Source: Hypericum androsaemum (lineage: Eukaryota; Streptophyta; Magnoliopsida; Malpighiales; Hypericaceae). Taken from it: 64,000 nucleotides of DNA. The stretch spans positions 868,001 to 932,000 of the forward strand of contig OZ023198.1 of assembly GCA_963995505.1 (NCBI GenBank). Reading direction: 5' to 3'. Below the pieces are notes generated by a model. The model was not told where the DNA came from. It saw only the letters and a program-made list of their open reading frames with translations, and did not search any database. The position numbers and the translations under genes are program-made. Of the stretch, positions 1-10,783 are shown one piece after another; position 1 is the stretch's first letter, and every line of letters starts with the position of its first letter.

Positions 1-398
1 ACCATCTTGAAGTCGAGGAATCGTCCGACGATGAATTTTTTCGTCCCGGCATCCTCCATTTTGTACTTATTCTCGAGTGAACTCCACAGCTCCTTAGCAG
101 TTTTGGCTTCCGCGTAGACGTTGTAGAGCGTGTCGTCTAGTCCATTCAGGACGTAGTTCCGGCACAGGAAGTCGCTGTGACTCCACGCGTCGAGAGCGTT
201 GATCTTCTGTTGATCCGTCTCATTTTCTGCTATCTTCGGTGCTTCCTCTTTCAGGAACCGAACTAGGTTGAGCGTGGTCAGATAGAACGTCATCTTCTGT
301 TGCCACCTCTTGAACTCGGTACCGTTGAACTTGGCTGGCCTTTCGGGGTAGACAGTTCCCGGGATCGCTTGCATTGGTACGGTGCTTGACGATGCCAT
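1..398 (-). CDS. Copia-type retrotransposon Gag (UBN2-like), N-terminal part, runs off the left edge
   Basis: Read from ATG at 398 down to base 1 this is an uninterrupted 132-codon frame. It opens [18 protein letters not shown] and contains the Copia gag hallmarks '[14 protein letters not shown]', '[12 protein letters not shown]' and '[20 protein letters not shown]', followed by '[10 protein letters not shown]' and '[11 protein letters not shown]' at the window edge. This is the conserved core of plant Copia Gag (DUF4219/UBN2 family), the capsid-like protein that packages element RNA. The zinc knuckle and pol would lie beyond base 1. The start is the first ATG after the 5' LTR and its 82-base leader. 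No stop or frameshift is present, so the element may be fairly young. Family is firm; activity cannot be judged. Confidence 0.88.
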   Translation of the reverse strand, partial: MASSSTVPMQAIPGTVYPERPAKFNGTEFKRWQQKMTFYLTTLNLVRFLKEEAPKIAENETDQQKINALDAWSHSDFLCRNYVLNGLDDTLYNVYAEAKTAKELWSSLENKYKMEDAGTKKFIVGRFLDFKM

Positions 399-480
399 CT
401 TCAAGTACACGATCTCGTCTTACGATTGTTGTTTGTCGGAGGTGGTGTACTCGATTAGGATCTACGGCAGTCGAGGCAAC

Positions 481-1172
481 TGTTGGACACTTTCTCCGTA
501 AGACGAGATTGCCCTGTATATTTCAGTGCGGTACGGGCTACGACAATCATTTCTAAGATACAATGACTATTCGGGCATTTCCAAGAACGTAGCACACGTA
601 TCTCGAAACTTTCGAGCGAACCCTTATATACCCAGAACTTTCGGATGGACTTGTAAGTGAAGAACGGGGGAGAGAAGAAGACAACAATGCTATGGAGAGT
701 GCATTTGCTGCTGGGATGAGGAAAATGGCAAGGGGGCAGGCCTATTTATAGGCTGGAGGAGGCAGGGAAGCAGCCACCCCGAAGGGACGCGTCCGTTCGG
801 CCAGCAGGCTGCACAGCTTTCTCTGGACCCGGGCAAAATACTTAAGGCTCCTCCAGCTTCTTGCGACGATGCGCACGTGCGAAGTGCTAAGTACGCCACA
901 AAGCGCCCATTGCGACCTGCGTCCAATGCGTCATGCACACACGCGCGTGCTCGGATGGTGCTACACACCATCCTCGTCGCGGTCCGAGTTGGCTTTCCCT
1001 CCAGGTGGTCAACTTATTTCCTAGTCAACAAGGAGTTTCTCCTTATAAACTAGAAAATGTTAGTGCCACTTTCCAATGTGAGATTGCACTTTCTATTTCC
1101 CTTTTGGGCCTCCCACTTTGGGCCTTTCCACTTTGGGCTTTGCTTGAATTTTCTTTCAAAACTTTTCCAACA
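481..1172 (-). repeat. 5' LTR of the Copia element
   Basis: On the minus strand the segment opens TGTTGGAAAAG at 1172 and closes GTGTCCAACA at 481, giving the short inverted termini TGTTGGA/TCCAACA typical of plant Copia LTRs. A TATA candidate (CCTATAAATAGG, minus) lies at 741-752 and another (TATATAAGGG) near 621-630. The gag ATG follows 82 bases downstream. The usual initiator-Met primer site TGGTATCAGAGC is not seen; the bases after the LTR are GTTGCCTCGACTGCC. The second LTR is outside the window, so the boundaries rest on termini and position only. Small open frames inside it look like chance. Confidence 0.65.
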
Positions 1173-2145
1173 ATATTATAGTCACGTTTCGAAAAAACGC
1201 ATGTGAATCGCTATGGAGAGAATGTTCTCTAAAAGGCTCAATTATTTTGCAAATAAATTAAAACACAAAGATCCTTATTTGTTACATTCACCACGAAAAT
1301 CAGAGTGTCATAAGCAGTGATGTAAACTTCTTTATTCAAAATAAATCATTAATGATGTTGCCTACGGAATTCATGCTTCTGCTGCTTGCTCATATTCCTA
1401 ACCCATTTTTGTAATATCTGAAACAAACAACAGAACTTGATGAGTTTACGCAACTCAATAAACCAAAGCCCATAATATATATAAATGATAACACAAGCCA
1501 TTAACTCTACAATCAAAACTAAACTTTGGAGTTCCTTTCAAAGTACAACAGGATTCATTTCGGATACCAGTGAAATACCTCTTTTGTTCCGACATCACTA
1601 TAAAATTCAAGACCTAAAGGATACTATAAAATTGAAGACGTAAGGGATACTAATAAAATTCAAAGACGTAAGGGATACTAACTTTGCACTCCCAAGTCAA
1701 TTTCTACACTTCCCGCAACGCAGATAAATCCAAGACATGTTAAAGGTTGAAAAGGGTGTAGAAAGATCTTGTTCGCACAACAGAACAAATACAAATATCA
1801 TACAAACTTATCTAAAATTGAATGGGCCTACTCAAGCAGAATTATATGAACAAAATTGCACAAACAGAATCGCACTAGAGAATGGCTTTTGACTAAGTCG
1901 TTATTAATGAAAGAATGGGTCGCACCACAATTAAATAATACTAATGTGGAGTGACCCGCCACTAGGAATTTGCCCGTCACTCACAATTTATGTCTCATCA
2001 CAAAATGTTGACAAATAATTGAAAAAAATGCACTAGATACTAAGAAAAATTTAAGTGTCATGATATCCTCTCTCTGACAAGCATCCTCTTAAGTTAGTGC
2101 ATAGACTCAGGCTGGGGTCCTCGCTGATGGGTCGAACTGCGTGCA
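1173..2145. other. Gene-free AT-rich stretch
   Basis: No coding frame with recognisable similarity and no clear transposon end is seen here, apart from the short tandem array at 1598-1680. Confidence 0.6.
1598..1680. repeat. Short tandem repeat, three units of 26-28 bp
   Basis: Three successive units share CTATAAAATT-AAGAC-TAAGGGATA: 1598-1623, 1624-1649 and 1650-1677. Units two and three are the most alike; the first has CCTAAAGG where the others have CGTAAGGG. No coding frame spans the array. Confidence 0.7.
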
Positions 2146-3114
2146 ATGATAACTAATCGCGTGGTAGTGATCGAGGTCGAAGAATTCCTAGCCTTGACTT
2201 TCGGACACTTAGCCACCAGGTGTCCTATTTTCTCACAGCCAAAACATGCACCAGTCGTCCATCTACATCGGTCTTCAGTATGTTCATGCTTCTTGCACCT
2301 CTCGCATCACATATTCAAGTTTTTGGAAGAGCTGGTGCCATAAGTAGGGTTGGTTGTAGGGCCTCTTGGTTGACTCTATGGTGGAGCTTTCAGCCTACTC
2401 TCCAAACTTTCTCTTGCTAGACTCCTTATTTGATTTTCTTTTGAGTAAGTTCTGCTCAATTACAAGTGCTCTCTCGAGGATCTCTGCATAGGTTGGCAGG
2501 AGTAGAGGCACAATATAATCCCTAATATCCTCCACCAATCCATCTTCAAACTTTCGAGCTCAGGCTTCCTCGTCGAGACACGCAGCTGATTTGAAAATGG
2601 AGAGCCTGGAGAACTCCCGGTCATATTCTAGCACTGTCATGTTGTCTTGCACCAATTGATCAAACTCCATAGCCTTCTCCCTTCTCAGGGCTACATGAAC
2701 AAACTTGCCCCTAAAATCTCTCAGGAAGGCTGCCCAATCATAAACTTCTTTCTCGTCATCTACGTCCTGGCGGATCCGCTCCTGTGTCTCCCACCATCTA
2801 CGGGCATCCCTCACCAGCATGTGCGAAGCGAATAACACTTTGTCAGTTGGCTCGGTGCGCGCGATCATGAAAGTCTTCTCCACCTCCATGATCCAATCTT
2901 CCACTTGTACGGGGTCTTGCGTGCCATCAAATGGCGGAGGTTTTGCCCTTTGAAAGTCTCGATATCTCCATATTGGTCGTTGCTGTTGCATCATTGTAGG
3001 TTGTTGTTGTGGTGCAAGCATTTGAGTCAACATTTGCAGCACCCGTGCATCGACCATTATTCCTGGTGGTGGGAGTGGTGGTGCCTCCGCACCTTGGGGA
3101 ACATTCACACCCAT
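2146..3114 (-). pseudogene. Gypsy-type retrotransposon gag, decayed
   Basis: From 3114 downward a 184-codon frame shows the retrotransposon Gag domain: 'PPPFDGTQDPVQVEDWIMEV', 'HMLVRDARRWWE', 'FRGKFVHVALRREKAMEF' and 'MTVLEYDREFSRLS'. The frame ends at TGA (2560-2562), but Gag similarity continues in the same frame ('DGLVEDIRDYIVPLLLPTYA', then 'EILERALVIEQNLL') to a TAG near 2410. A shifted frame near 2216-2257 holds a CCHC zinc knuckle (C-F-G-C-E-K-I-G-H-L-V-A-K-C). Upstream of 3114 a proline-rich leader continues. No pol or LTRs were recognised next to it, so this is an isolated, broken gag relic that can no longer give a full protein. Confidence 0.82.
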
Positions 3115-4860
3115 TAGAGGTGATAGAGGTGATGAAGGTCCTCCTGAGGTTCTTTCTTCATGGTTGGTGGCGGGGGAGGGGGCAATGCGGGTATCTCATG
3201 TGAGCTATGTCCTCCTCCAATTTGTCCTCTTGTTTGTGGAACTATGATCTTCAAATGATTAATTATACTTGTATATCATCAAGACAACATCGTAATGAGG
3301 TCAAACAAAAAATGTACCCTAAGTTCTCACATGCACTTATCTACACTTTAAAAATCGAAAATCGGGCCAAAAAGTGGTACAAACTAAAACATGCATAACT
3401 TTTTATTAAATTGAAACTGAGTCTAAAATTTGGGACTTTACGCAGCAGGAAATTCACATTAAGATTTTAAATTCTAAAAAAAGATATTAAGACTTTGTTT
3501 GGTTGGAAAGAGAAAAAGTAATACAAAAACACGTACAAAACACGAAACACCGGAAAGTCGGCCTGAACCTGGCCCCAGCCGAAGGATGTCCCTCTGAAAT
3601 ATATTTTATTCGAAAATTCCCAAAGTTATACGCATCCACATTGTAGACGGAAATCGGCTTATCTCGAGTTCAAATATCCTATCATATACTAAAATTTTAT
3701 GTAAATCAAACCACTGCCTTATTGAGAGCGCGAAGAACAGAACAATCTACCTATTTCACTACGAGGAGAAGCAACTTACCCTTAGGTTTTGATGAATTCT
3801 CTCCCTTTCGTCTTTGCCTCCTTCTTTCTCGTCATCCGAATCATTCCAATTGCCTTTTAAAGAGTCCAAATCGTGAGAATCAACGTTGGGTGAACGAGGG
3901 ACTATTAAACACCTTTATATAGACTACAGCTTTCCACCCAAAAAAAATAGACTACAGCTTAACCCTAACTAGGGTTTTAATGTAAACTACGAACTACTGC
4001 ACCACGACAAATTACCGAATCATACCTAAAATTACCATAAATTTCCTTATGCGTTTTAGGGTTCTCGCCATAACTGTTCTAGCAATCAAATTCATATCCT
4101 CGCCCGTAAAACCTTGTGCCATTAATTAGTTAATCAATTAGCCGTACACTTCCTCACAAAAATATTCCTTCCAAATCAAATTTGTATGCTTGTTATAAAG
4201 CATTTAGCCCGACGATAAAAATATTTATAAATTTAAATAAGTTAATAAATTCAAATCCTGATACGTGTAATTACGATATAAAAATTATGTTTAAAATAAA
4301 TAAATTTGTATGCTCATCACGGAAATGAACTCTCGGAGATTCCCAAAGTTACAAGCATCCGCCCCGTCAATGGGTCACTTAGCCCGGGCTGGGACCCACC
4401 CGGTTAGCCAGCCTTCTCTTACTTCCTCCTCTAATGGAAAAGGCGAATATCCGAATAGAAATAAATATTCTTTTCCCTCCAAGGAAACCGTCATCTCGGG
4501 TCCGGTCAGCCTTTCACCGCGTTGTTTTTTAAGTCTATTTATTAAAATCAAGTACTATTGAATTTAATTTAAAGGTTTTATGATAAAATCTTTTTGTTCA
4601 TATAGCTAAAACCCTTTTTTTTAATCAAAATCTATTATAATTAAAAACAAGTGCTTTTCATTTTTCCCCTCGTTGTTTCCTTATTCTCCTCTTCTTGAAA
4701 TAGTATCTGTATTATGTTAGAGCAGTGTTAAATTTTATTTAGAATTTAATCCAAGTTTTTGCCTATTCAGACCAAATTCCATTATTATTATTTTATTTTG
4801 AGAAAAACCAAATTCCATTATTTATTAACCTTTCATTTCCAATCACGGCCACGGCCCACA
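3115..4860. other. Gene-free intergenic stretch
   Basis: The sequence is AT-rich with no recognisable gene. A short direct repeat (CCCAAAGTTA followed by GCATCC) occurs near 3618 and again near 4340. The right end grades into the promoter of the PB1-domain gene. Confidence 0.55.
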
Positions 4861-4867
4861 CCACCCC

Positions 4868-4931
4868 CATGCGCGTGGGCCCCATCCCTGACGTCACCTC
4901 TAACGGAACCCCTTCCCCGGCCCCTATTTAT
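4868..4931 (+). promoter_or_regulatory. Promoter of the PB1-domain gene
   Basis: Upstream of the ATG at 5057 lie GTGGGCCC (a TCP-type GTGGGNCC site) near 4876, a palindromic TGACGTCA near 4889 (bZIP/TGA-type site), and a TATTTATA box at 4924-4931. The last is about 130 bases before the start codon, leaving a normal plant 5' UTR length. These are sequence matches only; function is inferred. Confidence 0.55.
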
Positions 4932-5056
4932 AGGCCCCCTCCCCCGCTGCTCAGCGGTTTGAAACACAAACCAAAGCCACAGCCAAAAAGAGAGAACAAA
5001 AAAAAAACAGATTTCCTAATCGAGGAACTTCTTTTTGACTCAACTTAACTTTAGCG

Positions 5057-5687
5057 ATGGTGAGCGACACCGAGACGAAGAAAGCTTCTGAGAGCGTCCT
5101 CAAGTTCCTCTGTAGCTACGGCGGCAAAATCCTCCCCCGCTCAGGCGACGGCAAGCTCCGTTACGTCGGCGGCCTAACCAGAGTCCTCGCCGTCGATCGC
5201 AACGTCTCCTATGCAGGTTCGTTTTCCCTTTTCTCAATTTCGATGAACTTTTCTTATTTCCTTTCGTTATAATTTTCCAGAAATCCTAAAACCGGTTTAA
5301 TTAACAGAGCTGATGGTGAAATTGGGGGAGTTCTGTGGATACTCCGTGGACCTGAGGTGTCCGTTACCTAACGGCGATCTGGAGACGTTGATTTCCGTCA
5401 AATCGGACGACGAATTGAGGATTATCGTCGAGGAATACGACCGATCGTCCCCCGGCGCGAAGATTAGAGCCGTACTCTCCCCTCCTAAGTGTCTCAAGAC
5501 GGTTTCCCCAGCCTCAAGCGTCGATTCCTCCCCGATCGCGGTGGATGTTCGCCGGTACCGGAGCAACTCCCCGCCGGCCGTCCGGTACCGCCTCGAGAGA
5601 TCCCCCCGCGGCTGGAACTGTGGACGGGAAAGCCCGAAGATGTTCCTGTGTTGCGACCCGCGGTATTACCGGAACTGGCACTCGTGA
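5057..5687 (+). CDS. PB1-domain protein, two exons
   Basis: Exon 1 is 5057-5216 and exon 2 is 5308-5687. The intron is GT (5217) to AG (5307), and splicing completes a GAG codon. The product has 179 residues. A PB1 fold covers about residues 14-110: 'LKFLCSYGGKILPR' supplies the early lysine, 'DGKLRYVGGLTRVLAV' the core strand, and 'SVKSDDELRIIVEEYD' the acidic OPCA-like motif. PB1 domains pair with other PB1 domains in plant signalling scaffolds. No kinase or other domain is attached, so it belongs to the small stand-alone PB1 family of plants. The rest is serine/arginine-rich and low in predicted order. The stop codon lies inside a strong splice-donor consensus (see findings), so an alternative C-terminus is possible. 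The partner is unknown. Confidence 0.87.
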
Positions 5688-8545
5688 GTATGGACGGAGA
5701 GATGACGGTGCCGTTAGATGTATGCGTTTCTAGTGTGTGTATAGTACTTTCCTTGGAAGGAGAAATTATTCGACGACGGAAGAGGAATTCCTTTTTTTAT
5801 GGAATGGAATTCGAATACAAAATAGAAAAAAATTAGTTAGAGAAGAATACCGAGCGATTCCCTTTTGTTACTGAATCGGGATTTTCGGCGATTTTTGGTT
5901 CCGTTAACCGTCAAATCGGTACCCTAGAAATCCCTATTTTTTTCTCCACGAACCGATGACGTGGTTTGAGATTCCCCAAGCTCGTTAGGTGTCGCCACGT
6001 GGCGAGATTGGTCGCTCCTCGCGCGCCGCTTGTTTCGTTTTCATGGGAAGAGGTCGACAAGTGTAAGGTTACCATATAAACCTTCCAGTTCTAACGTATT
6101 CGTTTTGTGATTTTTTTTGGGTTAAAGTATTCGTTTTGTGATTGGTGTTGGATTTGGTCTGATTTCTCGTTTTCTGCGTCTTTTGCAGGTTCAAGTTTTG
6201 ATGGTGGGCAGAAGAGATCAGAGGCACATGCACGAGTTCAAATTTAGTGAGGATCAAAGTTATGAAGATCTAGAGTTGACTCCTAAAATTTTAAGATTTT
6301 ATGATTTATTATGGGTAAAACGAGTCAGAACTTGTACAAGATCTGGAGTCGAACATGATCTGTGGAATTTGAGTGATAACTCCTAAAATTATAAGATCTA
6401 CGAGTTAACTCTTAAGATCTACGAGTTAACTCTTAAGATCATGAGATCCGAGTTAGAGCGACAGATTTTTCTCGACGCTTCCAGGGGAGAGAGAAGTATA
6501 ATAGCTTATCCTTCGTTTAACATTTTAATAATATATGTTATTCGGATAACTATACTTCTTTTACTGTATAGGCCAAAACACAAAAATCTATTATACTTTG
6601 TTTAATATTTTTAAATAATATTTGTTATTCGGATAATTATTGATCGACTAAAATGCTTAAAATGATACGATTGTTGTTGAGCCCAAAAATTAATAATCAA
6701 ATTTATATTAATTAATATCTCTGAGATTAATAGTTTTAGAGTTATTTAAATTCATATTTTCATCCTACCAATTTTTTGCCACTTATTTTTTTTACATCAA
6801 TTTTGATGTTTATTTTATTTTATTTATTGCTCGTCAATCATATTATGTAATTTATAGATACGTAGTGGATTACCATTTAAAAATGTATTGAAGTGAGATT
6901 TTTGTGTGTAAATTTATGAAGAAAAATTGGTCATTAGTGAAAAATTTATGGAAAGATTATTAATCTTAGTTATTTCTATAATTTTGTCTATTTGGTGGAT
7001 CTTACAATCAGTGTTACGATTCTACGATCTACGCTTTCTCTATGCCCGAACGATCTTTAGTGGGATCCCGATTTTGACAACCTTGGTGGGGACGATCCTT
7101 GTCCCCACTGAAAGGGATCGGAGTGAGAGGGTACTCTAGGTAATAAAAATATAGTTAGGGGCAATATTGGACAACTACTATTAACAAAGTCAAGGTATAA
7201 TTTAGGAATAAAATAATTATGGTAATAATTTAAAAGGAAAAATATACCAACTAATTACCCCAAAAATCACGTAATAGCACTAATTCATTATTCCCAGCAG
7301 CCCAAAAAAAATCCTAAACGATTGAGCCAAGAACCCTAATCCTTCAACATCCATGGCTAAAGTTATTGATAATCATGAAACCGAAGAAGAAATCATAGAC
7401 GAATGATGAACTTAGCATTTTCTTATAAATTTTGAACTTGGCATGTTGTTATCAATTATGACTTGGGAATATTTGTATCTTTGTACTCAGATATTGGTAT
7501 CCTTTTTCTATGATATTGGTTTCCGTCTTCTATGATATTTGTTTCCTTCTTCTATGATATTTATATTAATTTTCTTCTTCTATGATATTGATTTTCTTCG
7601 TATCTGATATTAGTGCCCATCAACTCTGACATTGGTTTCTTTCGTTCTGTGATATTGGTTTCCTACGTATCAGATATTGGTGACCTTTTTAAGTGATATT
7701 GGTATCCTTCTACTCTGATATTGATTTATTGCTTCTATGATATTGGTTTCCTTCTTATCTGATATTGGGGTCCTTCAACTCCGATATTGGTTTTCTTCTT
7801 CTATGATATTGGTGACCTTCTTCCTTCTTCTATGATATTGGTATCCTTTCACTTTGATATTGGTATTCTTCAACTCTGATTTTGGTTTATTGTTACGCAT
7901 ATATTGGTTTCCGCCTTCTATAATACTGGTATCCTGCTACTCATATATTGGTTTCCATCTTTTATGATATTGGTTTCTATCTTTTATGATATTGGTGGGT
8001 TGTATTCTGTTATAGTGTTAAATAGTATTAGCAGCAACAAAGCTAAACTCTATTTTTATACCTAGGATTTTTCATAAGATTTTAACTAGATAGAATTTAA
8101 ATGAGAAATTGGCTACAAACGTAAGAGGAATTTAACACTAGGAACTATAAATATGTTCATATTTTTATATTAGAAATCAATTTATCCAAAAAATTAGTTC
8201 GCTATACAAATTAGCGACTAATGAATGCCAAGTGATCAGGCCGATGGTGGGGCAGCATGGTTACACGCGTCCAATTTGGTAACTGTAGGATCAAATAATA
8301 ATCCCAAGGAAAAAAAAGACCAACAGTGATAGAAACCGCCCACGGCCGCCGATTAGATTTTAATATTTTATACGTGATAACAACAGCCATTAAGGAGATT
8401 GAAGATGGTGGGAAGAGCGCCAGTAACGGGAGGATGCGAAGCCCGAAAGTAGTGCAAGCGCCTTAAAAAAAGAGACTTCAAACTTGGGACCAGAGAACTA
8501 CGTGTATTAGTATTAGTCCCGTCTCCTAAAGGCCAACAATAAGCA
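5688..8545. other. Gene-free stretch after the PB1-domain gene
   Basis: It holds probable 3' UTR, a palindromic G-box (CACGTG, 5996-6001), a possible 3' splice acceptor at 6187-6188, a 22-bp tandem repeat (AAGATCTACGAGTTAACTCT) near 6397-6445, AT-rich DNA, and the minisatellite described separately. A 17-codon ATG frame at 7353 is too short to support as a gene. Confidence 0.5.
7476..8001. repeat. Degenerate minisatellite, about 22-bp period
   Basis: About two dozen copies of a unit near TATGATATTGGTTTCCTTCT run for roughly 525 bases. The phrase GATATTGGT recurs at nearly regular spacing of 20-24 bases, with variants such as GATATTTGT, CATATTGGT and GACATTGGT. Units differ by several bases, so the array is old or poorly homogenised. 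There are no spacers of constant length between perfect repeats and no associated genes. Confidence 0.85.
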
Positions 8546-8755
8546 ATGAGCGACAAAATTCTGACCTACCACCCCAAACAAGAGGAAGACGAAGAAGAAG
8601 AAGACCAAAGCAACAGAAGAAGAAGGGCCATGCAAGTACAATCGATCAAGGCATCCCCTCACTACAGTTGGCTTCTCGGGGTCAACTACCTCTGCCTCAT
8701 CGTCGGATCGGTGGCTTCCACCCTCCTCTCCAAGTACTCCGGCCATGGGAGGAGT
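8546..8755 (+). pseudogene. Purine-permease-like N-terminal fragment
   Basis: From ATG 8546 the frame encodes an acidic leader and then 'SPHYSWLLGVNYLCLIVGSV' and 'ASTLLSKY', which resembles the first transmembrane helix of plant purine permeases (PUP, drug/metabolite transporter superfamily; import of adenine, cytokinins or related bases at membranes). Family members run to about 350-400 residues with ten helices. Here similarity stops after the first helix at about 8735 and the frame ends at 8836 in unrelated AT-rich sequence. No continuation was found downstream in any frame. It is most likely a truncated copy; a short first exon of a broken gene is possible. The match is to one helix only, so the family call is moderate. 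Confidence 0.5.
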
Positions 8756-8836
8756 TTGAACCCAATTAAGGAACAGAGGGAGGCAAAATTTTTAGGGTTT
8801 TTTTTAATTCTTATTCTTATTGAAAACAGAAGGTAG

Positions 8837-10421
8837 AGAGAGGGAGGCGAAGCTTTTAGGGGTTTTTTTAATAGCCAAAACCAAAAACCTAGAGAGAAAT
8901 TAGGGAATGGTATTATGTCAAAGAGGATGGGTAAAAATAATATTGTACCCTCAAATGATAATGATTGTACATGAGTTTTAAAAAATAAATTTTATGATCC
9001 ATATTTAGTCTATACCATAAGAATGACTTTTATGTAATTTCACTGAATGCCCCGAGTTTTTCAATATTTATGAATGAGAACGCCCGGGTTAATCAGATAA
9101 AAATGTGATCTTCGAACCCAATTAAAAAAGAGAATACATCGGATTTCGCACTTATATGAATTGGTAAAGAAAGTCGCTATTAATTGCATGCGGAAACATG
9201 CGGATGAACAATCATGGTTGTAAAAAAGAATCGAAAGTAGATCTAAGATTTGTCTCGTGCTCTCAGGGCCAACTGGTCAGATCGTTAGCATCGAAAATTT
9301 TTAATTAAAAATAAGATTAAATATATTTTGGTATCCTATGTTATTACAAAATAGATATGCAATGTCCTCAGTTAATTAAAAAATAACTGAGGACATAGAT
9401 ATGCAATGTCGACATAGATATGCAATGTCGAAAATTTTTAATTAAAAATAAGATTAAATATATTTTGGTATCCTATGTTATTACAAAATAGATATGCAAT
9501 GTCCTCAGTTATAAAAACATTCACATATGAACTTGAGTTGTTCTAAGGCGTATAAACAAATCATGTATAATTTTCCGTTCCAACATATTTCTAACAAAAA
9601 AACTAAAATTAGTCATGAAATTCATTACTAAATTCGTAACTCTAAGCATATTTAACCTGTGCTAATGGCTAAATATGTCACCAGAGAACCTCATCCATAC
9701 ACATTTCCAACTAAAGAGCTATAAATAAAAAAAATTAACAGTTGGAGAAAAAAGTTCTTGCTAGCCTTAGAAACTGCACTCACCTTTCTTGTACTATTGG
9801 GATATTAGTTTAATCATGTATCAATCTAGCAAGGCTATAGAATTATTAATACTAAAAGAGAGGACTGCCAAAAAGTCCATTTGCAGCTGTAAGTAGAGCT
9901 AAAATATTATTTCTAAAAGAGCTTGATCGTTTCCAGCGTTGAAATTGGCTTGGTACAATATTAATAGTGAACCGTTAACTCTAAAAATAATTGATACAAG
10001 TCAAGTTGCCATCTTAAGGAAAAATGATAACTGAAGAATTACTCAATTATTCCAAGTTATAATCCAAGTTGTAAGAGAGTTTAATTTACAAATTTTGAAC
10101 TGACATTTTACAAATGTAAAGATATTATTAGGAGTGTAACCCTTAAAAAGGACCTGCCAATACGCTATTACCAAATGTTTAAAAAAAAATTGAAAGGCAA
10201 CCGCTACTAATTTATACCATTTATTAAAAAATATTTCGATCAACTAATAAATAAGTTATTCTAACCTAACTAGGTTTTAAATTAAAATCTTTGAGAATAC
10301 TACAATATTAAATTATTATTGAGATAATTTTACTACTTTCCAAATGTCTTGCCTTAATGGAATGTTTGGATTATAGTATAAACCAAAAAAAACTTGTTGA
10401 TACCGTTCATAGGCAATTAAT
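8837..10421. other. Gene-free stretch before MAK16
   Basis: AT-rich DNA with no supported gene. It contains the 84-bp direct repeat and hairpin at 9291-9511. The last part is the MAK16 promoter. Confidence 0.55.
9291..9511. repeat. 84-bp direct repeat flanking a hairpin
   Basis: Bases 9291-9374 and 9428-9511 read the same (TCGAAAATTTTTAATTAAAA through GTCCTCAGTTA). The spacer forms a hairpin with the end of copy one: TCCTCAGTTA at 9365-9374 pairs with TAACTGAGGA at 9384-9393. The phrase ATAGATATGCAATGTC also repeats in the spacer. Confidence 0.9.
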
Positions 10422-10570
10422 TGGGCCAAACCTGAAGAACATTGGACCAATATCGCTAAAGCCCAACTTAAACAAACCTGTCTAAAAGAATAACACGCGA
10501 GCCAAACAAACAAGCCTCAACCGAAATCTCCCGGCAAGCCAAGCCAAGCCATAACCAACAAAAACCCTAA
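10422..10570 (+). promoter_or_regulatory. MAK16 promoter with site II and telo-box motifs
   Basis: Two site II-type motifs are present, TGGGCC at 10422-10427 and TGGGCT (minus strand) at 10460-10465. A telo-box AAACCCTAA lies at 10562-10570, about 95 bases before the ATG. This pairing is known to mark plant ribosomal-protein and ribosome-biogenesis genes, where TCP factors and telo-box proteins act, and it fits the product encoded downstream. The match is read directly; the regulation is inferred. Confidence 0.7.
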
Positions 10571-10662
10571 ACCCTGAACCTCCGGCCTCCGCCCCTCCCA
10601 GATCCAATTTAGAACCTCTGCCCTAAAATTATCGAAGAAGAAGCGAGGAAAAGGAAGAAAAA

Positions 10663-10733
10663 ATGCAGCACGATGAAGTCATATGGCAAGTTATCAGGCA
10701 CAATCACTGCAGCTTCATGGCCAAGTATGTACT

Positions 10734-10783
<50 letters not shown>

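Noticed and set aside
690..971. 93-codon minus-strand open frame
   Set aside because: It lies entirely inside the Copia LTR and its product has no family features; chance frame.
7476..8001. Regular repeats suggesting a CRISPR array
   Set aside because: Units are degenerate, without constant-length unique spacers or cas genes, in plant nuclear DNA; it is a minisatellite.
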